From: Mycolicibacterium goodii
GTDB taxonomy: Bacteria; Actinomycetota; Actinomycetes; Mycobacteriales; Mycobacteriaceae
Reading direction: 5' to 3'
DNA length: 64,000 bases
Assembly: GCF_022370755.2 (NCBI RefSeq)
Contig: NZ_CP092364.2
Span: forward strand, 5,890,001 to 5,954,000
The notes beneath the pieces were generated by a model. That model was not told where the DNA came from and did no database searches. It saw only the letters and a list, made by a program, of their open reading frames with translations. Position 1 is the first letter of the stretch, and every line of letters starts with the position of its first letter. The position numbers were made by a program, and so were the translations under genes. Positions 43,062 to 51,191 of this stretch are shown here, piece by piece.

Positions 43062-43771
43062 AGCGCGCCTGACCTTTCGATGACCAACCGGACGTAGAGG
43101 ACCTTGGCGGCGTACGTCAGGCCGGCGAGACACATCAGCGGATAGGTCACCGCATAGATGACCTGGCTCGTGCTCAGTGTCACCTGATCAAAGGCCGCGC
43201 CGAGCAGCAGTAAAGGTCCCTGAGTGGGGACGACGTACAGCACGGGGTGTGACCACAGGCCGGAGTAGTAGATCAACGGTGGAATCAGCATGATTGCCAA
43301 CGGGATTGTCGCAGCGAGAAACCAGTCGGTCACAGAACCGAATGGCAGCGAGGTGATGAAACCGACGAGTAGCATCACCAAGGTGCCCAGGACCACACCG
43401 GTAACCAGAGGCAACGGATGGTAGGCGAACCCGTCGGCGATGGTTGACACGAAGACGGCGACCAGCAGTGAGATCGACGACAACACGATGAGTTTCGCGG
43501 CGAGGTACTCCCAGAACCGCAATGGCGTGGAGATGATGGCTCCCAGGGTACGTTCTTGCTTCTCGAAGAACACGGCGGCGCCGATAAAGAAGAACCCGAT
43601 GATCGAGATATCGCCGGCAAGTACGTACGGTTCGGCGACGGGGCGCAGATGGCGCGGCATCGGCAACAGAACCGCCAGCCACATCAGGCCGGAGAAGATA
43701 CCGGCATGTACGAATTTCTGCCGGTTCTGCAACGTCAGTTCCAGGCGCAGCGCCGAAGCCAGTCGCGTCAT
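43058..43771 (-). CDS. ABC-2 type exporter permease (first subunit)
   Basis: A 237-aa membrane subunit with about six helices. The cytoplasmic signature EKQERTLGAIISTPLRFWEY is the typical 'ERE..TL..ll.tPl' coupling region of ABC-2 exporters. The ATG overlaps the ATPase stop (ATGA). It forms a three-gene exporter with its neighbours; the substrate is unknown. Confidence 0.87.
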   Translation of the reverse strand: MTRLASALRLELTLQNRQKFVHAGIFSGLMWLAVLLPMPRHLRPVAEPYVLAGDISIIGFFFIGAAVFFEKQERTLGAIISTPLRFWEYLAAKLIVLSSISLLVAVFVSTIADGFAYHPLPLVTGVVLGTLVMLLVGFITSLPFGSVTDWFLAATIPLAIMLIPPLIYYSGLWSHPVLYVVPTQGPLLLLGAAFDQVTLSTSQVIYAVTYPLMCLAGLTYAAKVLYVRLVIERSGAL

Positions 43772-44676
43772 GTCAGTTGCCTCCCGGTCACCTGGACAAA
43801 GACGTCATCGAGGCTGGCCTCACGGCTGTGAATGGTCTCGACGTGGTGGTTGCGCAACACAACGTGAAACGATGCGTTGTCGGCCAAGCCATCCAATGCG
43901 AAATCAGCGGTGTCCAAAGCGCCAGTGGCGGTGCGGTATTGCACCCGCACGGTGCGTTGGCCGCGTGCAATTTTCAATTCGGTAGGTGTGTCGAGGGCGA
44001 CAATAGCGCCATCGACGACAAACGCTACTCGATCACACAGTTCGTCGGCGGTCGACATGTCGTGAGTCGTCAGGAAAATCGTGCGCCCCTCGGCTTTCAG
44101 ATTCAAGATGATGTCTTTGACCTTGCGGGCGTTCACCGGATCCAGACCCGATGTCGGTTCGTCGAGGAACAACAAATCGGGGTTGTTGATGAGTGCGCGT
44201 ACGAACGTCAGACGCATCTGCATCCCCTTGGAGTACTTGCCAACCCGAGTGTTCGCGGCGTGCGACAGACCGACCGAATCCAGCAATGCCATGGGGTCTG
44301 CGGTCGGCCGTCTGTACAGGGAGGCGAAGAAGTTCAGGTTCTCCAGGCCGGTCAGCTTGTGATAATGATTGGGCAGCTCGAACGACACACCGACCCGCTC
44401 ATAGTAGTCCGGGCCCCAATCCAGCGGGTCTCGGCCCCATACCCGTGTCTGGCCACCGTGTCCTCGCAGCAGCCCGATCAGCAGTTTCTGGGTGGTGGAT
44501 TTTCCGGCGCCGCTGGGGCCGAGGAAGCCGAATATCTCACCGCGCGTCACGGTGAAGTCCATTCCGCGCACCGCTGGCTCGGCTGCTCTCGGATATGTGA
44601 ACGTCAGTCCCGCCACGTCGATGACGTCGGTCGTTGCGGCAGCCGCTGGGGCGGCCATGCTTGATGTCGGAGGCAT
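43768..44676 (-). CDS. ABC exporter ATP-binding protein
   Basis: A 302-aa ABC ATPase. Walker A is GPSGAGKST (residues 53-61), the signature YSKGMQMRLTFVRAL and Walker B LLFLDEPTSGLDP; the H-loop is FLTTHDMSTADELCD. A C-terminal DrrA-like extension (TVRVQYRTATGALDTADFAL) follows. It starts a three-gene exporter operon with 4-nt overlaps. Its promoter (TATAGT at 44759-44764, complement) is divergent from and overlaps that of a MarR gene. The leader carries copy A of the 26-nt element. Confidence 0.93.
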   Translation of the reverse strand: MPPTSSMAAPAAAATTDVIDVAGLTFTYPRAAEPAVRGMDFTVTRGEIFGFLGPSGAGKSTTQKLLIGLLRGHGGQTRVWGRDPLDWGPDYYERVGVSFELPNHYHKLTGLENLNFFASLYRRPTADPMALLDSVGLSHAANTRVGKYSKGMQMRLTFVRALINNPDLLFLDEPTSGLDPVNARKVKDIILNLKAEGRTIFLTTHDMSTADELCDRVAFVVDGAIVALDTPTELKIARGQRTVRVQYRTATGALDTADFALDGLADNASFHVVLRNHHVETIHSREASLDDVFVQVTGRQLT

Positions 44677-44726
44677 TGGGCGAATGGCCTTTCGGGTCGA
44701 TGCGCCTACGCGCGATTGATCATCAT

Positions 44727-44752
44727 TTCCGACCAGACTTCCCGGAACACCG
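44727..44752 (-). ncRNA. Leader RNA element copy A (upstream of ABC exporter)
   Basis: Read on the minus strand: CGGTG, TTCCG, GGAAGTCTGGT, CGGAA. TTCCG pairs with CGGAA (5 bp) around an 11-nt loop. The second pair is U-A here but G-C in copies B and C, a compensatory change. It starts 6 nt after a TATAGT box with TTCACT 17 bp further upstream, so it should be the first part of the exporter mRNA. The ATG is 50 nt downstream. Confidence 0.6.
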
Positions 44753-44764
44753 CAACTGACTATA

Positions 44765-44788
44765 CTTAACTTTCAGAAATTAGTGAAG
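44765..44788. promoter_or_regulatory. Inverted repeat between ABC exporter and marR, candidate operator
   Basis: CTTAACT and AGTGAAG (6 of 7 pairs) are separated by 10 bp. The repeat covers the -10/-35 spacer of the minus-strand promoter and begins at the end of a plus-strand -10-like TATACT (44761-44766). A MarR dimer bound here could block both divergent promoters. Predicted only. Confidence 0.45.
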
Positions 44789-44814
44789 ATCTGTTGGCGG
44801 GAAGAGGATTGGCC

Positions 44815-45303
44815 GTGGATTCACGTTCAGACCTGCAGGAAGCTGCCGAATCGCTTGCGTTGGTGCTGACTGACCACGGGCTGCAGCGTATGACTGCGCG
44901 GGTGCTGGCGACACTGTTGTTCACTGATCGAACGAACCTCACGATGGGTGAACTGGCCGAGACGCTCAACGCCAGCGCGGGTGCAATCTCGGGTGCACTG
45001 AAAACGCTGACTTCAGTGGGGTTAGTAGAACGGGTGCCGGTACCCGCAAGCCGCCGGGATCACTACCGGCTGCGGGACAACGCCTGGGCGATCTTGTTCA
45101 CCAGCCAGAATGAGACGATCGCGGCAATGCAGGCCGCTGCCGGCGCGGGCATCGCGGCCACGTCCGCGCGGGGGCCGGCGTTCGAGCGCCTGACCCAAAT
45201 GCGCGATTTCTATACCTTCCTGCTCGCCGAGCTTCCCGCGGTACTCGAGCGTTGGAACCAGCAGATATCCGACCGCTCGCGCCGGGCCGACTCAGAGGGC
45301 TGA
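44815..45303 (+). CDS. MarR/GbsR-type transcriptional regulator
   Basis: A regulator of about 162 aa with winged-helix sequence (MGELAETLNASAGAISGALK, TLTSVGLVERVPVPASRRDH) and helical flanks for dimerisation. The GTG at 44815 is chosen because AGAGGA lies 6 nt upstream; TTG 44794 would be the longer option. It is divergent from the ABC exporter and upstream of a methyltransferase, so it may control both. Ligand unknown. Confidence 0.88.
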   Translation: MDSRSDLQEAAESLALVLTDHGLQRMTARVLATLLFTDRTNLTMGELAETLNASAGAISGALKTLTSVGLVERVPVPASRRDHYRLRDNAWAILFTSQNETIAAMQAAAGAGIAATSARGPAFERLTQMRDFYTFLLAELPAVLERWNQQISDRSRRADSEG

Positions 45304-45453
45304 ATTCGAAACCGCCGGCCATCGTGGACAGCCCTAGACCGCCCGAGATGTTGACAGTATGGTCAAGGTCATTACTGCAGCCGTTGAGTTTGCCTGTGGG
45401 TGTGCCGGGAGGCCTGGTCGCCGTTGGTATTTCGCTGACCTCGGAGTGTACTT

Positions 45454-46317
45454 GTGAACTTCCGCGTCGCTAACACCGCCGTCGGGCCTATGGTGATCGT
45501 CGCCGCCGACCAGTACGAATCCGTACCCCTGATCCACGATCCGTGGGCACGGATACTGCTGCCCTCGGCTGGTCGCATCGCCGCGTGGAGCACGCGGTGG
45601 CCGTTGGTACGTCAGGCGTTGTTGTCGGCCACCGAAAAGAAATTCTGTGGGGGCTGGGCCAGTTTCCTGTGCCGCAAACGTTACATCGACGATCTGCTGC
45701 TCAATGCACTACGTGGCGGAATCGGGGCAGTTGTCATCCTCGGCACCGGTTTTGACACCCGGGCTTATCGCATGCCTGAACTCGCTGGCATCCGAGTGTG
45801 CGAAGTTGATCTGCCCGCCAACATTGCGGCCAAGGCCGCAGCGCTACAGCGTTGTTTTGGCAGGGTGCCGCCACACGTCACGCTGCTGGCTACCGATTTC
45901 GAAACGAACGACCTCGCCCGGCTACTCCATGACACGGGATTCGCCCGCACTCAATCCACCTTCTATCTCTGGGAAGCTGTCACTCAGTACCTCACTGAAG
46001 GCGCAGTGCGTTCGACCATGGACTATTTGGCTGGAGCCGCATCCGGCAGCCGCCTGGTTTTCACCTTCCTACGTCAGGACTTCCTCAACGGTGAACAGAT
46101 GTACGGTGCACGTGGGGCTTATCGGGAGTTCGTGGTGAACAAACGACTGTGGACCTTCGGCCTGGCCCCTGAGGATGTGCCGGCGTTCTTGGCCGACTAC
46201 GGCTGGCGACAACGTGAGCAGGTCGGCGCCCAAGAGTACGCCGAACGGTACCTGCGGCCCGCTGGCCGTGCCATGACCGCCTCTCCCATCGAACGCGCCG
46301 TATACGCACGACGCTGA
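45454..46317 (+). CDS. SAM methyltransferase of the LCM/PPM family (module 1)
   Basis: A 287-aa protein of the leucine carboxyl methyltransferase-like superfamily, greatly expanded in mycobacteria. Landmarks are YIDDLLLNALRGGIGAVVIL, GTGFDTRAYRMPELAGIRVC with EVDLPANIAAKAAAL, and STFYLWEAVTQYLTEGAVRS. It is likely an O-methyltransferase on a small carboxylate or alcohol. The GTG at 45454 has CGGAG upstream. It follows the MarR gene and opposes the K+ channel gene. Confidence 0.88.
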   Translation: MNFRVANTAVGPMVIVAADQYESVPLIHDPWARILLPSAGRIAAWSTRWPLVRQALLSATEKKFCGGWASFLCRKRYIDDLLLNALRGGIGAVVILGTGFDTRAYRMPELAGIRVCEVDLPANIAAKAAALQRCFGRVPPHVTLLATDFETNDLARLLHDTGFARTQSTFYLWEAVTQYLTEGAVRSTMDYLAGAASGSRLVFTFLRQDFLNGEQMYGARGAYREFVVNKRLWTFGLAPEDVPAFLADYGWRQREQVGAQEYAERYLRPAGRAMTASPIERAVYARR

Positions 46318-46346
46318 CTCTCGGCGGCGGCAACCGACGCAGCGAC

Positions 46347-47423
46347 TCATCGGTCATCACCACTGCGGATGTAGAGCAATCGGTCCCCGGCCTGCAGAGC
46401 GGTGACCTCCGGCGCGTCCACCCGCATCAACCGGCCCGCGTGCACCACGCCTAGAACGATGTCCGGTAGGTGGCGCGGCGAACCACCTTCCTCTTTCGGC
46501 GTGACCTCGCGCTCGGCAACCGAAAACCCAACATCCGGTGTCAGAAGGTCTTCCATCATCTCCACCACGCTGGGTGTCTGAGTTGCAAGGCCGAGCAATC
46601 GGCCAGCGGTCTCTGCGGAAACCACTGTCGAATCAGCGCCAGATTGCTTCAGCCGGTGTTGATTTTCAGCTTCGCGCGCTGCGGCGATGATTTTGGCACC
46701 TGGGGCCAGTTCACGAGCGGTCAATGTCACCAGCACTGCGCTGGCGTCGTCGTCGGTCGCCACGATGATCGCCTTCGCATGCTGGACACTCGCCAGCCGT
46801 AAGATGTCAGCCTTTGTGCCATCGCCGTGGACCGTGACCAGACCGGCGCTCTTGGCTCGTTCAAGAGCCGCTGCGTTGTCGTCCACGACAACTATGTCGG
46901 CCGGGGCGACGCCGCCACCCACCATGGCGGCGACGGCGGTGCGGCCCTTGGTGCCGTAGCCGATGACGACAGTGTGGTTCCGCACAGTCCTCCTCCACCG
47001 CTGGATTTTGAAGGCCTGCCGTGACTGAGCGGTCAACGTCTCTACTGTGGTGCCGATCAGAATGATGAGAAAAATCACCCGAAGCGGTGTCACCGCAACA
47101 ACATTGACCAGTCGCGCGGTCGGGGTGGCCGGCGTGATGTCGCCATACCCCGTCGTCGACAGCGACACCGTCGCGTAATATGCGCAATCCAGGAGCGAAA
47201 GTTCGCCGTCACCAGCGTCGTTGTACCCGTCACGATCGAAGTAGACGATGCCCACCACCGCGCCAAGCGCCGCCAGCGCATAAATCACCCGTCGCAGGAT
47301 GCGTCTGCCCGGGCTGACAAACGATTCCGGAATGGAAACGACGTCGACCAGCGCAGCACTGGGCTGGGTGGTGAGATCCTCGTCAACAGCGGCAAGCGGC
47401 CGTCGCAATACGCGCCTAACCAT
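46347..47423 (-). CDS. Two-TM potassium channel with RCK (TrkA-N/TrkA-C) domains
   Basis: A 358-aa channel. It has the first helix (VIYALAALGAVVGIVYFD), pore and selectivity filter (SLSTTGYGDITP), the second helix (RVIFLIILIGTTVETLTAQ), and a TrkA-N/RCK Rossmann domain (NHTVVIGYGTKGRTAVAAMV). A TrkA-C-like domain ends the protein. It should conduct K+ under control of a nucleotide or ion. ATG 47423 is preferred, but GTG 47432 is possible; neither has a clear spaced ribosome binding site. A long leader with copy B and a hairpin lies upstream. Confidence 0.9.
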   Translation of the reverse strand: MVRRVLRRPLAAVDEDLTTQPSAALVDVVSIPESFVSPGRRILRRVIYALAALGAVVGIVYFDRDGYNDAGDGELSLLDCAYYATVSLSTTGYGDITPATPTARLVNVVAVTPLRVIFLIILIGTTVETLTAQSRQAFKIQRWRRTVRNHTVVIGYGTKGRTAVAAMVGGGVAPADIVVVDDNAAALERAKSAGLVTVHGDGTKADILRLASVQHAKAIIVATDDDASAVLVTLTARELAPGAKIIAAAREAENQHRLKQSGADSTVVSAETAGRLLGLATQTPSVVEMMEDLLTPDVGFSVAEREVTPKEEGGSPRHLPDIVLGVVHAGRLMRVDAPEVTALQAGDRLLYIRSGDDR

Positions 47424-47460
47424 CCCCACCACCGGTTAGGTGGAAGCCGCGCGCGTCGCG

Positions 47461-47501
47461 ACTATCACGGTCGGTGCCACTCTCCGTGGATTCGTGATAG
47501 T
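47461..47501. promoter_or_regulatory. Nested hairpin upstream of the K+ channel gene
   Basis: ACTATCACG (47461-47469) and CGTGATAGT (47493-47501) are perfect 9-bp arms. A nested CCAC/GTGG stem lies inside. It begins 38 nt before the channel ATG and lies in the predicted leader downstream of copy B. It could be a regulatory RNA switch, terminator or operator; the sequence does not decide. Confidence 0.5.
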
Positions 47502-47719
47502 GCGCTTCTGCATGCTCTATGCCTGCCGCTGTCATCGGTGTGCGGGGCTTGCGCGGCGATGCCGGCGATGACACTTGGCTCATCACGCCCGCCGGCAGCT
47601 AGTAGCACGCCGTGGTGGAAACCCACGCTGGTCGACCACTACCAGCATGGTCGGCCCGATCACGGTCCGCTCGACACCAACCGCCACTTGTGCACCTCGC
47701 CGTCGCAGAAGTCATCCTC

Positions 47720-47745
47720 TGCCGACCAGGCTTCCCGGCGCACCT
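47720..47745 (-). ncRNA. Leader RNA element copy B (upstream of K+ channel)
   Basis: Read on the minus strand: AGGTG, CGCCG, GGAAGCCTGGT, CGGCA. Four pairs of the stem form (the outermost is C-A), and the loop has C instead of T at position 6. It begins 6 nt after TAACGT (47752-47757, complement). The channel start is about 297 nt downstream, longer than for the other copies; the gap to it holds the nested hairpin and only very short frames. Confidence 0.55.
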
Positions 47746-47841
47746 TTTTTGACGTTAGCAGCACTCATCACCGCATACCACCCCCCTCGGATACAAGGCC
47801 GGTAGCGAAAGACCACGGATACCCCAACGCCGACAATATGG

Positions 47842-47869
47842 CTGTACTGTGCGCAATATCGACGTACAG
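47842..47869. promoter_or_regulatory. Inverted repeat upstream of tetR, candidate operator
   Basis: CTGTAC (47842-47847) and GTACAG (47864-47869) are perfect arms 16 bp apart, ending 7 bp before the tetR GTG. The size is suitable for a TetR dimer, so autoregulation together with the co-transcribed methyltransferase is plausible. Confidence 0.45.
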
Positions 47870-47876
47870 TCGGTCT

Positions 47877-48563
47877 GTGACCTCACCGTTTGGAGTAGGT
47901 GAACGACCAATCGACGATCTGACGGCACGCGCACGTATCCGCGATGCGGCGCTGATTCAGTTCGCCGAAAAAGGCGTCAACGGCGCCACATTGAAGTGCA
48001 TCGCCAATCAGGCCGGCGTATCGGTCGGTTTGGTTCAACATCACTTCGGCACCAAGGACAATCTGCGTCGGGCCTGTGACGACGCCGTGATCGAGGTATT
48101 TCGGCGGCGTACGGCCCGGGGTGCGGTCACCGGCGAGATCACGCAGCCCGATTTCATCGCTGACCTCTACAAGGCCACCCCGCCATTGATCAATTACCTG
48201 AGGCCGGCAGCCGTGGAGGGTGGGCCGGCGGCGGCTGAGGTGCTCGACGAACTGACGGCCGGAGCTGAGGATTTCCTCACTGCCACCTGGCCGCAACGGT
48301 TTCCGCGCGGCTCGCGCCGCGTACGCGATGCCGCAGCCGTCATGTGCGCGATGCACACCGGTGTGATCATGCTTCACGATCATCTCGCCCGCCAGATGAG
48401 AAGCGACCTCTGCGGCGCGGACGCCGCTCGCACCGGTCTGGCTATGGCCGACTTATATACGGCGATAGGTGAATTCATGGCCGCACCGACCGGCCGTCAA
48501 ATCGCCGACACGGTCAGCGAATACCGCGACAACAGAGAGGCAACCGATGCCGGTCGCCCTTGA
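47877..48563 (+). CDS. TetR-family transcriptional regulator (module 2)
   Basis: A 228-aa regulator. The HTH is RIRDAALIQFAEKGVNGATL followed by IANQAGVSVGLVQHHFGTKD. The C-terminal ligand domain resembles TetR_C actinobacterial types. The GTG at 47877 is chosen because homology begins there; the frame is open further upstream across the palindrome. It overlaps the next gene by 17 nt, so both are co-translated. Effector unknown. Confidence 0.88.
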   Translation: MTSPFGVGERPIDDLTARARIRDAALIQFAEKGVNGATLKCIANQAGVSVGLVQHHFGTKDNLRRACDDAVIEVFRRRTARGAVTGEITQPDFIADLYKATPPLINYLRPAAVEGGPAAAEVLDELTAGAEDFLTATWPQRFPRGSRRVRDAAAVMCAMHTGVIMLHDHLARQMRSDLCGADAARTGLAMADLYTAIGEFMAAPTGRQIADTVSEYRDNREATDAGRP

Positions 48564-49374
48564 CCACCTGACACCTGTAGAAAAGACGCTGGTGGTCACA
48601 CTCAGCGGCCGCGCGGCCGATGCCCGCGCGCACCGCCCATTGCTCGATGACCGGCTCTCCGAGATTGTCAGCCGCCGGCTGTCTCATGCCCCAGTGAAGT
48701 TGCCGGGCACCGTGACGCTCGCGGTCGCCGTGCGCAGTGCCATGCTCGACCGCCTCGTCAGCGGGTTCATCGCGCAGCACGCTGATGCTGTCGTCGTGGA
48801 ACTGGGGTGCGGGCTGGAAACCCGTATGCATCGCGTCTCGCCGCCCACAGGTGTCGACTGGTACGACATCGATCTCCCAGATGTCATCGATGTGCGTAGG
48901 CAGGTTATCCCCGAACTCGGTCGTTCCCACCTAATCGCGGCATCTCTGACGGATTCGGCGCGGTGGCTGCAGGATGTGCCGCGCGACAGGCCCGCCATCG
49001 TCGTTGCCGACGGAGTCCTGGGCTTTCTGACCGAATCCGACAACCGCCGCATCCTGGAGGCCATCACCGCCCACTTCGTCAACGGTGGAGAACTGGTCTT
49101 CAACGCCTACACGCGAGTCGCAGCCCGCCTCATGGGAACGATGGGCGTCTTACGATCCGTCGGCATCCCCAAAGGCTATCGCGGCTTCGGCTTCGACCAC
49201 CCCGACGCGATCGAACAGCTCAATCCCAAGCTGACCTTCCTCGAAGAACAGCTCGGCGCCCAGGCTCCCGAAGCGGCGAGGTTCGCCTGGCCGACCCGCA
49301 TAATCGCCAAACTGTTCGCTCGGTGGCGCGCACAAGCCCGCCGCGGCGTCTGGGTGGTGCGTTACAGCTTCTAA
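48547..49374 (+). CDS. SAM methyltransferase of the LCM/PPM family (module 2)
   Basis: A 275-aa LCM-like methyltransferase (DHLTPVEKTLVVTLSGRAAD, DAVVVELGCGLETRMHRVSP, WYDIDLPDVIDVRRQVIPEL, AIVVADGVLGFLTES), closest in style to TcmP/polyketide O-methyltransferase-like proteins. AGAGAGG lies 6 nt before the ATG. Overlap with tetR suggests a single unit. It differs clearly from the module 1 enzyme, so the two are not recent duplicates. Substrate unknown. Confidence 0.88.
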   Translation: MPVALDHLTPVEKTLVVTLSGRAADARAHRPLLDDRLSEIVSRRLSHAPVKLPGTVTLAVAVRSAMLDRLVSGFIAQHADAVVVELGCGLETRMHRVSPPTGVDWYDIDLPDVIDVRRQVIPELGRSHLIAASLTDSARWLQDVPRDRPAIVVADGVLGFLTESDNRRILEAITAHFVNGGELVFNAYTRVAARLMGTMGVLRSVGIPKGYRGFGFDHPDAIEQLNPKLTFLEEQLGAQAPEAARFAWPTRIIAKLFARWRAQARRGVWVVRYSF

Positions 49375-49415
49375 CCAACCTAGGTGTTCCATCAGCGGCC
49401 GATACTGGGTGGCGC

Positions 49416-50747
49416 TCACGAACTCTCAGAAGGCAGGAACACGTCGGGAAATCCGTCGCGATCGTCATCACGCGCCTCTTCGGCACACACCTTGCGATAG
49501 CGGCGATTTCGCATCGTCAACACTATCGAGGCCAGCGCCGCGGCAATCACAGAGCCCACGACAACCCCGATCTTGACATGTTCGTCACGTCCAGAACCCG
49601 TACCGTATGCGAGGTCGCCGATCAGCAGTGACACGGTGAACCCGATACCCGCCAGTAGCGCGATTCCTAACACGTCGACCCAGCGCAGCGCAGCGTCCAA
49701 GGACGCTCGGGTCACGGCTGACAAAATCCAGGTGGTGCCGAGCACCCCAATTGTTTTTCCGATCACCAGGCCCATCACGATCCCGATCACGATCGGATCA
49801 GCTAGCGCGTCGAGAAAACCTGCGTAACCGCCGACGGTCACCCCTGCGGCGAAGAACGCGAAAATCGGCACGGCGAACCCCGCCGAGAGCGGTCGGATGC
49901 GCCGCTCAAGGTACTCCGCCAGACCGGGGCCCGCGTCAGGGCCTCCCCCGGACTGACTGCGCAGCACAGGCACAGTGAAACCCAGCAGAACGCCGGCGAC
50001 GGTGGCATGAACACCAGACTCGTGCAGTAAAGCCCACGTCAATACCGCCAGGGGCACCAGCAACCACCACGACCGGATGCGATGCTGCACACACACGGCA
50101 AACAAAACCAGCGGCACAAGTGCCAATCCGAGCATCCCAAGGTTGAGCTCGTCGGTGTAGAACACCGCGATCACGGTGATAGCCAAGAGATCGTCGACAA
50201 CAGCCAAGGTCAACAGGAACGTCCGCAGTGCGGCAGGCAAGTGGGTGGAGATGACCGCCAGCACCGCAACGGCGAACGCGATATCGGTGGCTGTGGGGAT
50301 TGCCCATCCCCGTGTCGCGCCCTCGCCCACTTGCGCGGTAATGGCGACAAAGATCAACGCCGGTACAACCATCCCGCCGAGTGCCGCAGCGATTGGCAGT
50401 GCCGCGCGTGCCGGATCACGCAAATCCCCCGCGACGAATTCACGCTTGAGTTCCAACCCGACGACGAAGAAGAAGATGGCCAACAGCCCGTCAGCAGCCC
50501 ACGCCCCCAACGTCAAGTTCAAATGCAATCCGAGACTATCGGTACCCACCCGCATATCGCGCAGGCTGCTGTAGGCTGCCGACCACGGCGAGTTGGCCCA
50601 GACCAGCGCGATTGCAGTCGCGGCCAGCAACAGTGCCCCACCAACAGTTTCCTTGCGCAAGATCTCAGAGATTCGCGACGTCTCCGACCACGAACCGCGG
50701 GCAAAGAGTGCACGCATGCGCAGCTTACGAGAACGGTTGCCTGACAA
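49416..50747 (-). CDS. nhaA: Na+/H+ antiporter NhaA
   Basis: A 443-aa NhaA with about twelve helices. Landmarks are [40 protein letters not shown] (TDIAF) and [20 protein letters not shown], in which the adjacent Asp pair is the ion-binding site. It exchanges Na+ or Li+ for protons in alkaline or salty conditions. The TTG at 50747 has CGAGG 9-10 nt upstream; ATG 50717 is the alternative without a good site. Copy C of the 26-nt element lies in its leader. Confidence 0.92.
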   Translation of the reverse strand: MSGNRSRKLRMRALFARGSWSETSRISEILRKETVGGALLLAATAIALVWANSPWSAAYSSLRDMRVGTDSLGLHLNLTLGAWAADGLLAIFFFVVGLELKREFVAGDLRDPARAALPIAAALGGMVVPALIFVAITAQVGEGATRGWAIPTATDIAFAVAVLAVISTHLPAALRTFLLTLAVVDDLLAITVIAVFYTDELNLGMLGLALVPLVLFAVCVQHRIRSWWLLVPLAVLTWALLHESGVHATVAGVLLGFTVPVLRSQSGGGPDAGPGLAEYLERRIRPLSAGFAVPIFAFFAAGVTVGGYAGFLDALADPIVIGIVMGLVIGKTIGVLGTTWILSAVTRASLDAALRWVDVLGIALLAGIGFTVSLLIGDLAYGTGSGRDEHVKIGVVVGSVIAAALASIVLTMRNRRYRKVCAEEARDDDRDGFPDVFLPSESS

Positions 50748-50806
50748 AAGAACACCTCGACCGATTCGACATCACCAAGCACGCTGCGCGCTCAACGCAC
50801 CCGTGC

Positions 50807-50832
50807 TGCCGACCAGACTTCCCGGCACACCG
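50807..50832 (-). ncRNA. Leader RNA element copy C (upstream of nhaA)
   Basis: Read on the minus strand: CGGTG, TGCCG, GGAAGTCTGGT, CGGCA. TGCCG pairs perfectly with CGGCA. The loop is identical to copy A. It starts 9 nt after TACGAT (50842-50847, complement) and ends 59 nt before the nhaA start. Orientation is the same as nhaA. Confidence 0.6.
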
Positions 50833-50847
50833 TCCACCACCATCGTA

Positions 50848-51191
50848 CAGGCACAGGTTGCGAAGGCTTCCGTACGTAGCTATGTCGACATCAGCCGCCT
50901 AGATGAACACGATGATCAAGACTGTTGAGGACCCACTTCGTCGAAGCGCGGACCGCGCCGTAGCCTACGGTGCCGGACGTGAGCACCTCATGCCCGCACC
51001 CGGTCTCGGTCTCCGGACGAAACGACTTGGACCACCGCCGCTTGGGGTACGCCGCAGAAGACCTGAAGATCGCACTGTGAGCTGAATCGAACGCGACTAC
51101 AAGGGATATCGACGCCAACCGGGTTCGGTGGGTTCGCCCCCCGATGCGACATCTCAGCGATCATGGCCACATCAGCACTCCGGCCGGCTCG
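50848..51191. other. Gene-poor interval between nhaA leader and O-methyltransferase gene
   Basis: Short frames exist on both strands (50903-51085 plus; 50891-51118 minus), but composition and lack of ribosome binding sites argue against them. No palindrome longer than 6 bp was noticed. Nothing convincing. Confidence 0.4.

Noticed and set aside
44727..50832. Interpretation of the 26-nt repeats as integron-type attC sites or IS ends
   Set aside because: No integrase or transposase is nearby, flanks share no further similarity, all copies have one orientation tied to promoters, and the conserved part is a loop rather than a palindrome.
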